A DNA stretch of 64,000 nt. Source: Flavobacteriaceae bacterium HL-DH10 (GTDB lineage Bacteria; Bacteroidota; Bacteroidia; Flavobacteriales; Flavobacteriaceae). Within the stretch, counting starts at the first letter, position 1. Each line of letters starts with the position of its first letter. A model generated the notes under the pieces. It saw only the letters and a program-made list of their open reading frames with translations. It was not told the DNA's origin and made no database searches. Location of the stretch: NCBI GenBank assembly GCA_031826515.1, contig CP134536.1, positions 62,001 to 126,000 on the forward strand. Direction: 5' to 3'. Of the stretch, positions 18,422 through 26,916 are shown piece after piece. The translations under genes and the position numbers were made by a program.

Positions 18422-18745
18422 ATGAATGATACAATAAAAAATGCTTTCAAAATGAAATTAAAACCTGGTTTTGAAGCAGAATATAAAAAACGACACGACG
18501 AAATATGGCCAGAACTATCTGCTTTACTTTCTGAAACGGGAATACAAGATTACAGCATCTATTTAGATGAAGAAACATTAATTCTTTTTGCTGTTCAAAA
18601 ATTAAGTAAAAGCTTTGATAAAGATTATTTACCCAACCACCCTATTGTAAAAAAATGGTGGGCATATATGTCAGATATAATGGAAACTAATCCTGACAAT
18701 TCGCCCATTGAAAAACCTTTAAAAGAGGTTTTTCATATGGACTAA
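18422..18745 (+). CDS. rhaM: L-rhamnose mutarotase
   Basis: Interconverts the alpha and beta anomers of L-rhamnose in the cytoplasm. The 107-residue protein has no signal peptide. Its sequence has the family features: FKMKLKPGFEAEYKKRHDEIWPE near the start (with the conserved Y and H), DYSIYLDEETLILFA in the middle and WWAYMSDIMETNPDNSP near the end. It is last in the operon and directly abuts the GH43-like gene. It is the clearest indication that L-rhamnose is a product of this PUL, although no rhaA, rhaB or rhaD is present here. Confidence 0.93.
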   Translation: MNDTIKNAFKMKLKPGFEAEYKKRHDEIWPELSALLSETGIQDYSIYLDEETLILFAVQKLSKSFDKDYLPNHPIVKKWWAYMSDIMETNPDNSPIEKPLKEVFHMD

Positions 18746-18796
18746 TAATCAATAAAATATTTAACAGTGAAACACTTAATGTTTAAGAACTCTAAA

Positions 18797-19723
18797 CTAA
18801 TCAATACTAATTATTTTGCTAGTTCTTTGTGTATCCCTTCCGTTTAAAACTAACAAATAATTACCTGATGCTAATTTATTTCTACTTAAACTAATCGCAT
18901 TTCTGCCTTGTGAATAAGTCTTTTCAGGAATACTAAATACCTTAACTCCCATCATACTATATACTGACAATTTTATTTTAGAAGCTTGATTTAAATTAAA
19001 AACAATATTGGTTTCACTTGAAAAAGGGTTCGGATAATTAGAAACACCTTCAAACTTATTAATATCATTTACGCTTAATGTTGAAGATTCAAAAGGTCCT
19101 ATATCTGGTGCAGGGCCATTAAATAATAACCCAACATCTACTCCACTATCAATTAAATCACTACCTGGAACAAGTTTCATAAAATCAATGTCAGGCAAGC
19201 TACCATCAGCATTCTCTAGAGTAGAATCTGCATTATAAAATGAATCACAATTTAAAATGGTGTTTTTTACTAGCTCCTGTTCCTAATTGCAATCCTGTGT
19301 CTTTACATTAGCTAAACGCACAAAACTCAACTAAATTATTATGTCCATTAATAAACATCCCGTTATCTCCATAACCAAAAACATCAATTCCTTTTATATA
19401 CCAATATGAGCCTGATAATGATATATCACGATTTGATGAACTTTCGGCCATTGAAGAAAAATCAAATAAGGGTTTTGATGTATTGTCTGGATGTGATAAA
19501 AAAGAAATTAAATTTCCGTTTGAACCATTTCTAGTTATTGAAAACTTTGAATAAAATGTATACGTTCCTTCTAAAACATAAATAACATCGCCTGCTGAGG
19601 CACTTGAAAGAGCTGACAAAACTTGCTGAGGATTACTTACAGTAATTTCAGTTGTGGATACTATAAAATAATTAAAAAGAATTACAGTAATTAATAATTT
19701 ATCTTAACCCTTGTTTTTTTTAT
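18797..19723 (-). pseudogene. Decayed PL9-like pectate lyase with a Type IX secretion C-terminal domain
   Basis: Reading the minus strand from about 19723, the start has become ATA (then AAA AAA ACA), and the leader contains a frameshift. The N-terminal beta-helix region is recognisable (SASAGDVIYVLEGTY, NNLVEFCAFS). An in-frame TAA (19308-19310) is followed in the same frame by KDTGLQLGTGAS. A +1 change in a six-base homopolymer (19263-19268) then shifts to NCDSFYNADSTLENADG. PL9 enzymes normally continue into their catalytic helix here, but the sequence jumps to the end of the helix (PGSDLIDSGVDVG, GPAPDIGPFE) and an intact Type IX sorting domain starting NYPNPF. The gene therefore has a lost start, a nonsense change, at least two frameshifts and a deletion that probably removed some 200 codons. 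Confidence 0.85.
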
Positions 19724-19810
19724 TATCTATTTATAAATAGTTAACACTAATAAGTTTACTGTTTTTTTGACAATAAGTACTTTTTAAAACCAATAAATAA
19801 CTATATTAAA

Positions 19811-21313
19811 TTACTTATTAATATAAACACAACCTCGTAATCCAACCTCTTTATGTTTTTTTAGTATTTCAGCAAAAGTTTTTGCTGTAAAGGTTGCACC
19901 CTCTAAACCAGTATGCGTGTGGTCTTTTGGAAAAAACGCCTTAACTTTTTCTTTTCCTAATTCTTGATACTTTTGTGCAACAGCATGACTCAAGTCAATA
20001 AAAATGGCATCTTCCTTTTCTGCTGCTTCTTTTGACCACTTAATATAAGTATCATGTCTTTGCTCCACGACTCCATTTGGCCATTCATTTCTGGGCGTTA
20101 AACTTAAAACAACAGGAAGCGCTCCTTTTTCTTTAGTTTCTCTAATCATTTTTTTCATGTACCACCCGTAAGTATGTACTATTTCTAAAATACTATCTCT
20201 TTGAACTTCCTGCGTTTCATCTCCCATGCCTTTCAAAGAGCCTCTAAATTTTGCTTTATCAATATTTCCTGCATCATTATGTCCAAATTGAATAAAGACA
20301 ACATCGCCTTTCTTAAATTCTTTTTTAGCAGCATCCCACAAGCCTTCAAATTCAAATGTTCTAGTGCTTCTTCCTCCTCTTGCCTTGTTAATAATATTTA
20401 CTTGCATGGTATCACAAAATTGAGGAAAAGCCATGCCCCAACCTATGGCGTTAGGATTACTACTATTTGCCATTGTTGAATCGCCTATTAGAAAAATATT
20501 TTTCTTTTTTGGTAATACAACTCTAGGAGTTTCAAGAATATATTCTTTTAAAGGATTACTTGTTTGCTTTAATTCATCAGCAATAATTGATGCCGCCATT
20601 ACAGCGCCTCTTGCAGATGTATGTGTATGATCGCGTTTATAAAAAAACGTACCAGTGACATTATCTTCTCCGTATTTTTCTAATTCGGATGCCATTTTAT
20701 CATTTAAATCAATAAAAGTGACGTCATTTCTTTCGGCAATTTGTTTTGCCCATAATCCATAAGACTTGTTATTTCTAGGAACTTTACCTTCTTTCCAATC
20801 GTTTCTTGGAATAGGCGACATAATTATTGGAATAGCTCCTTTTGCTTTAGCGTCTTTTACAATTTTTTCTATATACCAACCATAACTATGTACAATTTCA
20901 TGGTCGCCTGTAATCATATTATCAATCTCTTCAGTTTCATTACCAACGCCTTTTATAGTGCCTCTAGCCCTAATAGTATCGTTTACAGGTCCATTATCAT
21001 TATGTCCAAATTGAATTAACACATAATCTCCTTTTTTAAGTTTGTTATTTACAGTATCCCATAACCCTAAATTTTGATAGGTTCTGCTACTTGTCCCCCC
21101 TAAAGCGTGATTTTCTACTTTTACTTTTGTTGAATCTAAAAACTGACTAATAAAATCTCCCCATCCCCAAAGACCACTGTACCCATCTCCTTTTCCGTTT
21201 TTCACCGTAGAATCACCTACAGTATAAACGGTTGGTTTTATTTTACTTTGTTGTGCACAATTAGAAAATGAAATTGTAAAAAAAAGAATAGCTAAAAACT
21301 GAAATGCTTTCAT
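19811..21313 (-). CDS. Tandem two-domain SGNH esterase (CE12-like, rhamnogalacturonan acetylesterase type)
   Basis: Removes acetyl groups from pectic or other acetylated glycans, judging by family. The 500-residue exported protein (Cys near residue 19, possible lipoprotein, SNCAQ) holds two complete SGNH/GDSL hydrolase domains. Domain 1 has GDST (S35), GHND (about 104) and DHTH (about 228). Domain 2 has GDST (S279), GHND (about 345) and DHTH (about 464). Both keep the full catalytic set, so both could be active. The halves are clearly related but diverged (GLWGWGDFISQF against AIGWGMAFPQF), indicating an old internal duplication. It is last in a minus-strand operon after GH2 and a single-domain CE12-like gene. 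Confidence 0.88.
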   Translation of the reverse strand: MKAFQFLAILFFTISFSNCAQQSKIKPTVYTVGDSTVKNGKGDGYSGLWGWGDFISQFLDSTKVKVENHALGGTSSRTYQNLGLWDTVNNKLKKGDYVLIQFGHNDNGPVNDTIRARGTIKGVGNETEEIDNMITGDHEIVHSYGWYIEKIVKDAKAKGAIPIIMSPIPRNDWKEGKVPRNNKSYGLWAKQIAERNDVTFIDLNDKMASELEKYGEDNVTGTFFYKRDHTHTSARGAVMAASIIADELKQTSNPLKEYILETPRVVLPKKKNIFLIGDSTMANSSNPNAIGWGMAFPQFCDTMQVNIINKARGGRSTRTFEFEGLWDAAKKEFKKGDVVFIQFGHNDAGNIDKAKFRGSLKGMGDETQEVQRDSILEIVHTYGWYMKKMIRETKEKGALPVVLSLTPRNEWPNGVVEQRHDTYIKWSKEAAEKEDAIFIDLSHAVAQKYQELGKEKVKAFFPKDHTHTGLEGATFTAKTFAEILKKHKEVGLRGCVYINK

Positions 21314-21333
21314 AAATAAATTATAATGTTTAA

Positions 21334-24198
21334 TTAATTATCTCTAAAATCGAACCAAAGTGTCATTGGAATTCCATCGTCGCCACTTTTGATTCTAATA
21401 TTGGTTGGTTGACTTTCGGGTCCTTGATGTTCTAAAGGTTTAAAAGCTCTCATAGCAGGTATCTCATACATAAATGAAATATTTCCTTCTGGAAATTTAG
21501 GCTGAGGAAACGTTTTTGAAATGGCTTTTTCAGGAAGATCTGGTGTAAATAACCTTAAAAACAATTTATCATTTTCACTAAAGAACCTAAAATTTCCATT
21601 TTGAGTTTTAAGGTTTCCTGCAATAAAATTAGCATGATACCCTTTAAATTCAGGATATACCAAATTCTCAAAACTCTCTCCTGTTATTGTTTTATTATAA
21701 TCTTTCTCCCAAAGTCCAAGTGTTGTTCCTTTAATTCTGTTTTTCCAAACGTGATATGGTCCATTACCAAACCACTTCATGCCTTCTACACCTTCTTCAG
21801 GAAAATCGAACGTAACACCAAATTTATTAATAGCCCCTTCAAAAAATGCCCCGTCAAAACCATTGGTTCGTCCTGCATTTTTTAATAGGATTAATTCTAA
21901 TTTTAATCTTCCATCATTAAAAAGTGTCCACTTTGCTGAATGAATACCTCCTGAATATTTAATATTACAAATGGCTGCTTCTTCATTCTCTTCAATAGTA
22001 ACGTCTTCAACTTCCGCTTTCATACCAATAGGCTTTGGTCCATTTACAAAAGGTACATTGCCATTTTTATTTTCAATATTTAGGATTTTACCAGAAGTCG
22101 CACTCAACTTTACGGTAATACTTTTACTCTCTAAAAGCACTTCATTATTAGATTTAGAAGCTTTAGCAGATTTTTTGACTTTTTCTTTAGTAATAAACTT
22201 GTTTGCTAAATATGGTGCATGATGTATAGGCCATGACCAAGTATAAATGTCTCTACCGTGTTTATCTTGCGCTGTTATCTCTAACCAATCACCTTCAAAG
22301 AAATTTTCTGGAACATCAAAATGAACTTTTCTGGTTTCTCCTGGCTCTATACTTGCTATTGAAATTGGTTTTGAAGCTATTACTTCTGCTTTTTCATCAG
22401 TATATAAAATACTTTCATTGGCTTTTAGAACGCGGTATTCCAATTTACAATCTTCAAGATTTGTATAAATATATTCGTTTGTAATTAAAAACAATCCATC
22501 AAATGTTGATGTTATTAGTTTAGGTTCAAATTGAATAGGCGACCATACTTCTTTTACTGTAAAGAAACTTCCCTCTTTTTCTCTATGCGGTCCTAAAACA
22601 CCATCGGCTGCTAAGTTTCCTTTAGAATCATATTTTTGTTCACCGGTCCAATCGCTTCTTAAAACAGCTTCATCAAGCATTGCCCAAATAAAACCACCTG
22701 CAAATAATGGACTTTGCTTATACCGCTTCCAAAAATCTTCTAATCCTGCTCCTATTCCATTATCATAAGTACCATGCATAAACTCGGTTGGAAAAAACAC
22801 ATTTTCACCATTATTAAAACGATGCATACCTGTTAAATAGGTTGGGTAATGATGAGTGTCCCAACCATTAAAATCTGACCAAGGGTGAATAACAATTCTT
22901 TTTTGCGGATCGTAATCATGAAAAACATGGTCTATTTCGTAATTCCATCCACCTTCATTACCATGATCCCAAATGATTACAGATGGATGATTCACATCTC
23001 TTTGTACCGTTTCCTTAATTAAGTTAGTCCCCGTTTTAGTATCATACCCATTTTGCCAACCAGCTACTTCGTTTAAAACAAACAAGCCCAAAGAATCGCA
23101 AACTTCTAAAAAGTGAGTGTCTGGTGGATAATGAAATCGAACCGCATTCATATTCATATCTTTAAGTAAATTAACATCTAACTCACTAATAGCCTTATCT
23201 GTACTTCTGCCAGATTCAGGCCAAATGGTATGCCTGTTAATCCCTTTCATGATAATTTTTTTACCATTAACGTAAATACCATCTTTTTTAAGAAACTCTA
23301 GAGTTCTAAAGCCTATTTTTGTTTTAGAGGTATGAAGGCTTTGTCCATTATTTTTAAGTGACAAGGTTAAAGTATATAAATGAGGTGATTCTGGATTCCA
23401 TGCTTTTACATCATCCCATTTGGCTTCAATAGTTTGAAAATCTTCATCATCTTTTAAAGAAATTGTAACCGTTTTAAAGGTTTCATTACTTCCAATCGGA
23501 CTTATATTCGCTTCTATTATTGAATTATTCGGAATATTTTTTAAATTCAAATCCGCTCTCAATGAACCATCCATTTTAGCATCAACAGCTACATGTTTTA
23601 TAAAAGATTTAGGAGAGACTTCTAACCAAACAGGACGATAAATACCTCCAAATAACCACCAGTCTGTTTTTCGTTCTGCATTGTTTACAGACCCATTACT
23701 TGAGTGTTTTGATACATGAGCCTCCAAAAGGTTTTCTCCACCATAATTTACCAATGATGAAATATCATATTTGAATTCATAAAAGCCACCTTGATGAATG
23801 TCTCCTGCCGATTTTCCGTTAATTTTAACTTCGGTATCGGTCATGGCGCCTCCAAAAACGATAACAATATTTTTTCCTCTATAATCCTCTGGGATATTGA
23901 ATTTATATTTATAAAACCCTTCTTCTTTACTCGGTTCTTTTTGATTTAATTCTTTATACCATCTACCATAAGTATACTCACCAAAACCTTCTAATTCCCA
24001 GTTAGACGGCACATTTATAGTACTCCAAGTTTTACTATTATTACCATCGGTACACATAAACTCCCATTGTACTGGGTTTTTAAAATCTTTACCCGATAAG
24101 TATATTTTTTTTGTTTCTTGAGCAATCCCGTTCCAACATAAAAGTATGGATACAAGAGTGAGTAAAAATTTGTTTTTCTGTGTGTTTTGTTCTATCAT
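21334..24198 (-). CDS. GH2 family exported glycosidase (beta-galactosidase/glucuronidase group)
   Basis: GH2 enzymes are retaining exo-beta-glycosidases. I place the start at 24198 (MIEQNTQKNK, signal peptide ending NGIAQ). A longer reading from 24234 would overlap the upstream gene by 29 bp and put charged residues before the signal. The 954-residue product has a sugar-binding jelly-roll (DTEVKINGKSAG, KTDWWLFGGIYRPVWLE), an Ig-like domain and a TIM barrel. The acid/base is E415 in DHGNEGG and the nucleophile E472 in FPTEFMHG. GINRHTIWPESGR and MNAVRFHYPPD are further barrel motifs. A beta-sandwich C-terminal region follows. Galactosidase or glucuronidase action cannot be told apart by eye. 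It sits between two acetylesterase genes. Confidence 0.92.
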   Translation of the reverse strand: MIEQNTQKNKFLLTLVSILLCWNGIAQETKKIYLSGKDFKNPVQWEFMCTDGNNSKTWSTINVPSNWELEGFGEYTYGRWYKELNQKEPSKEEGFYKYKFNIPEDYRGKNIVIVFGGAMTDTEVKINGKSAGDIHQGGFYEFKYDISSLVNYGGENLLEAHVSKHSSNGSVNNAERKTDWWLFGGIYRPVWLEVSPKSFIKHVAVDAKMDGSLRADLNLKNIPNNSIIEANISPIGSNETFKTVTISLKDDEDFQTIEAKWDDVKAWNPESPHLYTLTLSLKNNGQSLHTSKTKIGFRTLEFLKKDGIYVNGKKIIMKGINRHTIWPESGRSTDKAISELDVNLLKDMNMNAVRFHYPPDTHFLEVCDSLGLFVLNEVAGWQNGYDTKTGTNLIKETVQRDVNHPSVIIWDHGNEGGWNYEIDHVFHDYDPQKRIVIHPWSDFNGWDTHHYPTYLTGMHRFNNGENVFFPTEFMHGTYDNGIGAGLEDFWKRYKQSPLFAGGFIWAMLDEAVLRSDWTGEQKYDSKGNLAADGVLGPHREKEGSFFTVKEVWSPIQFEPKLITSTFDGLFLITNEYIYTNLEDCKLEYRVLKANESILYTDEKAEVIASKPISIASIEPGETRKVHFDVPENFFEGDWLEITAQDKHGRDIYTWSWPIHHAPYLANKFITKEKVKKSAKASKSNNEVLLESKSITVKLSATSGKILNIENKNGNVPFVNGPKPIGMKAEVEDVTIEENEEAAICNIKYSGGIHSAKWTLFNDGRLKLELILLKNAGRTNGFDGAFFEGAINKFGVTFDFPEEGVEGMKWFGNGPYHVWKNRIKGTTLGLWEKDYNKTITGESFENLVYPEFKGYHANFIAGNLKTQNGNFRFFSENDKLFLRLFTPDLPEKAISKTFPQPKFPEGNISFMYEIPAMRAFKPLEHQGPESQPTNIRIKSGDDGIPMTLWFDFRDN

Positions 24199-24205
24199 AA
24201 TTTCT

Positions 24206-25513
24206 TTAATTACCGTCTGGTTTTTTAATTTCAAATCTTGAACTCATTGGCACCGTCCAATCACTTATATTATCTGGTTTCTTTGGATTATAATCTGGAA
24301 TATTGGGTTTTAAATATTTTGCAAGTTCTAAATTTAAGTCTTTAATACCTTGTACAACACTTTTAGCAATTTCATTAGCTCCAAAACTATTAAAGTGGGT
24401 GTTATCTTCTAATGCTTTTATTTGCCTTGGAAATGTAAGCGCAGGGTACTGAACAAAAGCCTTTCTTGAAGGTTCCACTCCCCAACTTTCGTACATATAA
24501 GTTGTCATTTTTGTAACATCTATTAAAGGTACTTGCATTTCTTTTGCTACTTTTCGCATAGCATCAGGGAAATCGCCATGGGTAGGTTTTAATGTCCCAT
24601 TTTTATTAAAAGCTCTTCGTTGTGTGGGCGTTACTAACACAGGTATACCTCCTTTATTTCTTGCTTCTGTAATATACTCTTTTAATAATTTACTATAAGA
24701 TTGCCAAGGCCCAATGCCTTCACCTCTTTGTTTTTCATCGTTATGTGCAAATTCTATAAAAAGATAATCACCTGTTTTCATTAAAGACACTATTTTCTCT
24801 AATCGTTTTACTCCTTTAAAACCACTTAAAGAGGAACCTGACTCGGCATAATTAGCAATGACAACATCCTCTGAGAAATAATTGGTAATAAATTGTCCCC
24901 ATGAAGCCCAAGGTTCTACATCTTGATCTGTTACTGTAGAGTCTCCAGCTAAAAAAACAGTTTTAACAGCTGTAACAGAACTGATTTTTAAACTTTTAAC
25001 GCTAGGTGCTCCTAAAAACTCTAGCGTTAATTTATCATCCCAATTCAGCTGGTTTTTATCTCGATCTTTTACCTTTATTGATGCCTGTTTATTAATTTTT
25101 GGAGATCTAACATTTACTGTAAAAACATGTTTAGAGGTTTCATTTTTTTTCAATTTTATTTCTTTAAGCATTAACCTTCTAGATTCAGCTTTTATTGAAG
25201 TATTTGAACTTTTTTTACCACCAATAACAACTTCTATTTTATAATTTCCTTCTGGTAATTTTACTGAAAAATAAACAGACGTATCACCTGCTATAGATTT
25301 CTTATTAAAAACAACGTTTTCTACAGATTGATAATCAAACCCATAACCCAATGCATTATTATACAAGATAGGCTTATCAATAATGGTTCCTGAGGTTTCA
25401 CAAAGCTTTTTTCCAAAATAAAAATTTTTAGTTATATCGTTAGTTTGAGCAAACATATTATGAGATAAAACAAGACAGAATAGAAATAAAATACTATTGT
25501 TAATGAATTTCAT
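24206..25513 (-). CDS. CE12-like SGNH acetylesterase with N-terminal beta-sandwich domain
   Basis: Probable rhamnogalacturonan acetylesterase acting outside the cytoplasm. The signal peptide ends near NMFAQ. Residues 25-175 form a beta-rich domain (FYFGKKLCETSG, YKIEVVIGGK) of the type often fused to these esterases and possibly glycan-binding. The SGNH domain then carries the nucleophile in AGDSTVTD (S192), the oxyanion-hole Gly/Asn region near NYAESGSS, AHND (257-259), and the D-x-x-H pair in EDNTHFNSFG (D370, H373). It is first in the minus-strand operon and has its own CAGGAT promoter. The gap to GH2 is 7 bp. Confidence 0.9.
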   Translation of the reverse strand: MKFINNSILFLFCLVLSHNMFAQTNDITKNFYFGKKLCETSGTIIDKPILYNNALGYGFDYQSVENVVFNKKSIAGDTSVYFSVKLPEGNYKIEVVIGGKKSSNTSIKAESRRLMLKEIKLKKNETSKHVFTVNVRSPKINKQASIKVKDRDKNQLNWDDKLTLEFLGAPSVKSLKISSVTAVKTVFLAGDSTVTDQDVEPWASWGQFITNYFSEDVVIANYAESGSSLSGFKGVKRLEKIVSLMKTGDYLFIEFAHNDEKQRGEGIGPWQSYSKLLKEYITEARNKGGIPVLVTPTQRRAFNKNGTLKPTHGDFPDAMRKVAKEMQVPLIDVTKMTTYMYESWGVEPSRKAFVQYPALTFPRQIKALEDNTHFNSFGANEIAKSVVQGIKDLNLELAKYLKPNIPDYNPKKPDNISDWTVPMSSRFEIKKPDGN

Positions 25514-25527
25514 AGATTAATTTTCGA

Positions 25528-25566
25528 CTAAAATATCTCCAAAAAAAAAAAAGATCCATCCTGTAC
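25528..25566 (-). promoter_or_regulatory. PUL promoter 5 (minus strand): CAGGAT motif, T12 spacer tract and weak -7 box
   Basis: On the minus strand GTACAGGATGG (CAGGAT at 25563-25558) lies 28 nt before TATTTTAG (25535-25528), one mismatch from TAnnTTTG. The spacer contains an uninterrupted run of 12 T (A12 on the plus strand, 25541-25552). It drives the CE12-GH2-SGNH operon. The one-base longer spacer, against 27 in the other four promoters, could result from slippage in this tract. Confidence 0.6.
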
Positions 25567-25606
25567 TATGATGAATCTTTAATATTTTATTTAAAAATTT
25601 TATTTT

Positions 25607-26653
25607 TTAAACAGAATTTCTTTCAATATATTCAAAAATATTTTTAATTTTTTCTTTCTTATTATTCAATACTAAATCAGCTGCAGATTCGCCCATAGCC
25701 TTAAATCGAGTACTGATTACATTTATTCCTAAAAGATCTTTTAAAGACGTATCATTGTATGAGATTATACCAACATCATTTCCTAAAGTTAAATTCTTTT
25801 TACGTATTTGTCTTACCAAATTAACCAGATCATTTTCTTCGATAATGACATAAATATCTTTACTATCAAGATCCATATCGTCATACACTTCATTTAAAAT
25901 TTCAAAATCAAAATTATATTTTGAGCAAAACTTTCTAAAGCCATGAACAATCCTTTTAGGATAAGGATAAACCGATTTAAAAGGATATACCAATACTAAC
26001 TTATCATATTTTCTAAATTTATCTACACCTTTACTTAGTGCCTCATAAATATCTTCTTGAAAATCCTGATATACAGCTCCGTAATTTCCTTTAATTTCTA
26101 ATTTATCATTATCTAAAATCACCAATTTATCTTTGGGGATTTTTTCAATAGCATTTTGTACTATACTTGTTGTACTTACATGATTAGAATCATCAGTTTT
26201 AAAATGCGGCATGATTATATAATAATCATAAGCACCAAGGTTCTTTTCTAAAGTTCTAGCAAAAATAGATTCTTCACAGTGATAGACAGATAAAGTAACA
26301 TGTCCGTTTATTCCAATGCTATTTACAAATGAATTAAAAATCATCATTTTATAAGAACTTAGCTTATTTATCATGAAGAAAATTTGAATCTTAGAAATCA
26401 AATCTGTTTTAGCTGTATAATATCCCTTTCCTTTAACAGAGATAATCACTTTTTGTTCTTTGAGTATTTTATATGCTTTTTCTACAGTATCTCTAGATAA
26501 ATAACAAGATTCACTTAACTCATTTATAGACGGTATTTTTTCACCAATTTTTAATTTCCCTTTAGAAACATCATTAATTACAGAATCTACAATTTGCTTA
26601 TATTTAGGTATACGGGATGATTCATTAATTTTTATTTCAATTAATTGAGACAT
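25607..26653 (-). CDS. GntR-family transcriptional regulator with periplasmic-binding-protein-like sensor domain
   Basis: The 348-residue cytoplasmic protein starts with a GntR winged helix (about residues 12-78: PKYKQIVDSVINDVSKGKL, EKIPSINELSESCYLSRDTV, and the wing GKGYYTA). The C-terminal two thirds (about 95-345) look like a LacI/PBP1-type ligand domain, with DYYIIMPHF, DNDKLEIKGNYGAVYQDF and VGIISYNDTSLKDLLGINVIS. This combination is typical of sugar-responsive regulators in Bacteroidota. It is the only regulator inside the PUL and is divergent from the DUF4450 operon, so it is the best candidate for binding the shared CAGGAT element. The ligand may be a monosaccharide such as L-rhamnose; that is inference. 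Confidence 0.88.
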   Translation of the reverse strand: MSQLIEIKINESSRIPKYKQIVDSVINDVSKGKLKIGEKIPSINELSESCYLSRDTVEKAYKILKEQKVIISVKGKGYYTAKTDLISKIQIFFMINKLSSYKMMIFNSFVNSIGINGHVTLSVYHCEESIFARTLEKNLGAYDYYIIMPHFKTDDSNHVSTTSIVQNAIEKIPKDKLVILDNDKLEIKGNYGAVYQDFQEDIYEALSKGVDKFRKYDKLVLVYPFKSVYPYPKRIVHGFRKFCSKYNFDFEILNEVYDDMDLDSKDIYVIIEENDLVNLVRQIRKKNLTLGNDVGIISYNDTSLKDLLGINVISTRFKAMGESAADLVLNNKKEKIKNIFEYIERNSV

Positions 26654-26851
26654 AAATTATAATAGTAATTAGTTGTAGTTTTAGTTGCAGCCAATATAAC
26701 AAAACTTATATGAAATTGTTGTCGATTCCATAATTAATAATCCGTTTTCTTAAAAAATAAACATCAATTTATGTGATTGTCATTTATATAATATAATAAG
26801 ACGTAATAAAAAGTATTTCCTGAAATTTTGTTAACATGTAAAAGCATGTAT

Positions 26852-26889
26852 GTACAGGATACTCAACTATTTCTAATATTTTAACTTTA
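26852..26889 (+). promoter_or_regulatory. PUL promoter 4: CAGGAT motif plus near-consensus -7 box, upstream of the DUF4450-like operon
   Basis: GTACAGGATAC (CAGGAT at 26855-26860) lies exactly 27 nt before TAACTTTA (26882-26889), one base from TAnnTTTG. Here the motif has a small dyad, GTA-n5-TAC. A second ATGTA-rich patch (ACATGTAAAAGCATGTATGTACA) overlaps it upstream. The site lies in the divergent region between the regulator gene and this operon. Confidence 0.68.
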
Positions 26890-26916
26890 TCGTTATATTC
26901 CTAAAAGAAATTGTTA

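Noticed and set aside
21334-24234. GH2 start at 24234
   Set aside because: It overlaps the upstream esterase gene by 29 bp and hides the signal peptide that starts at 24198.
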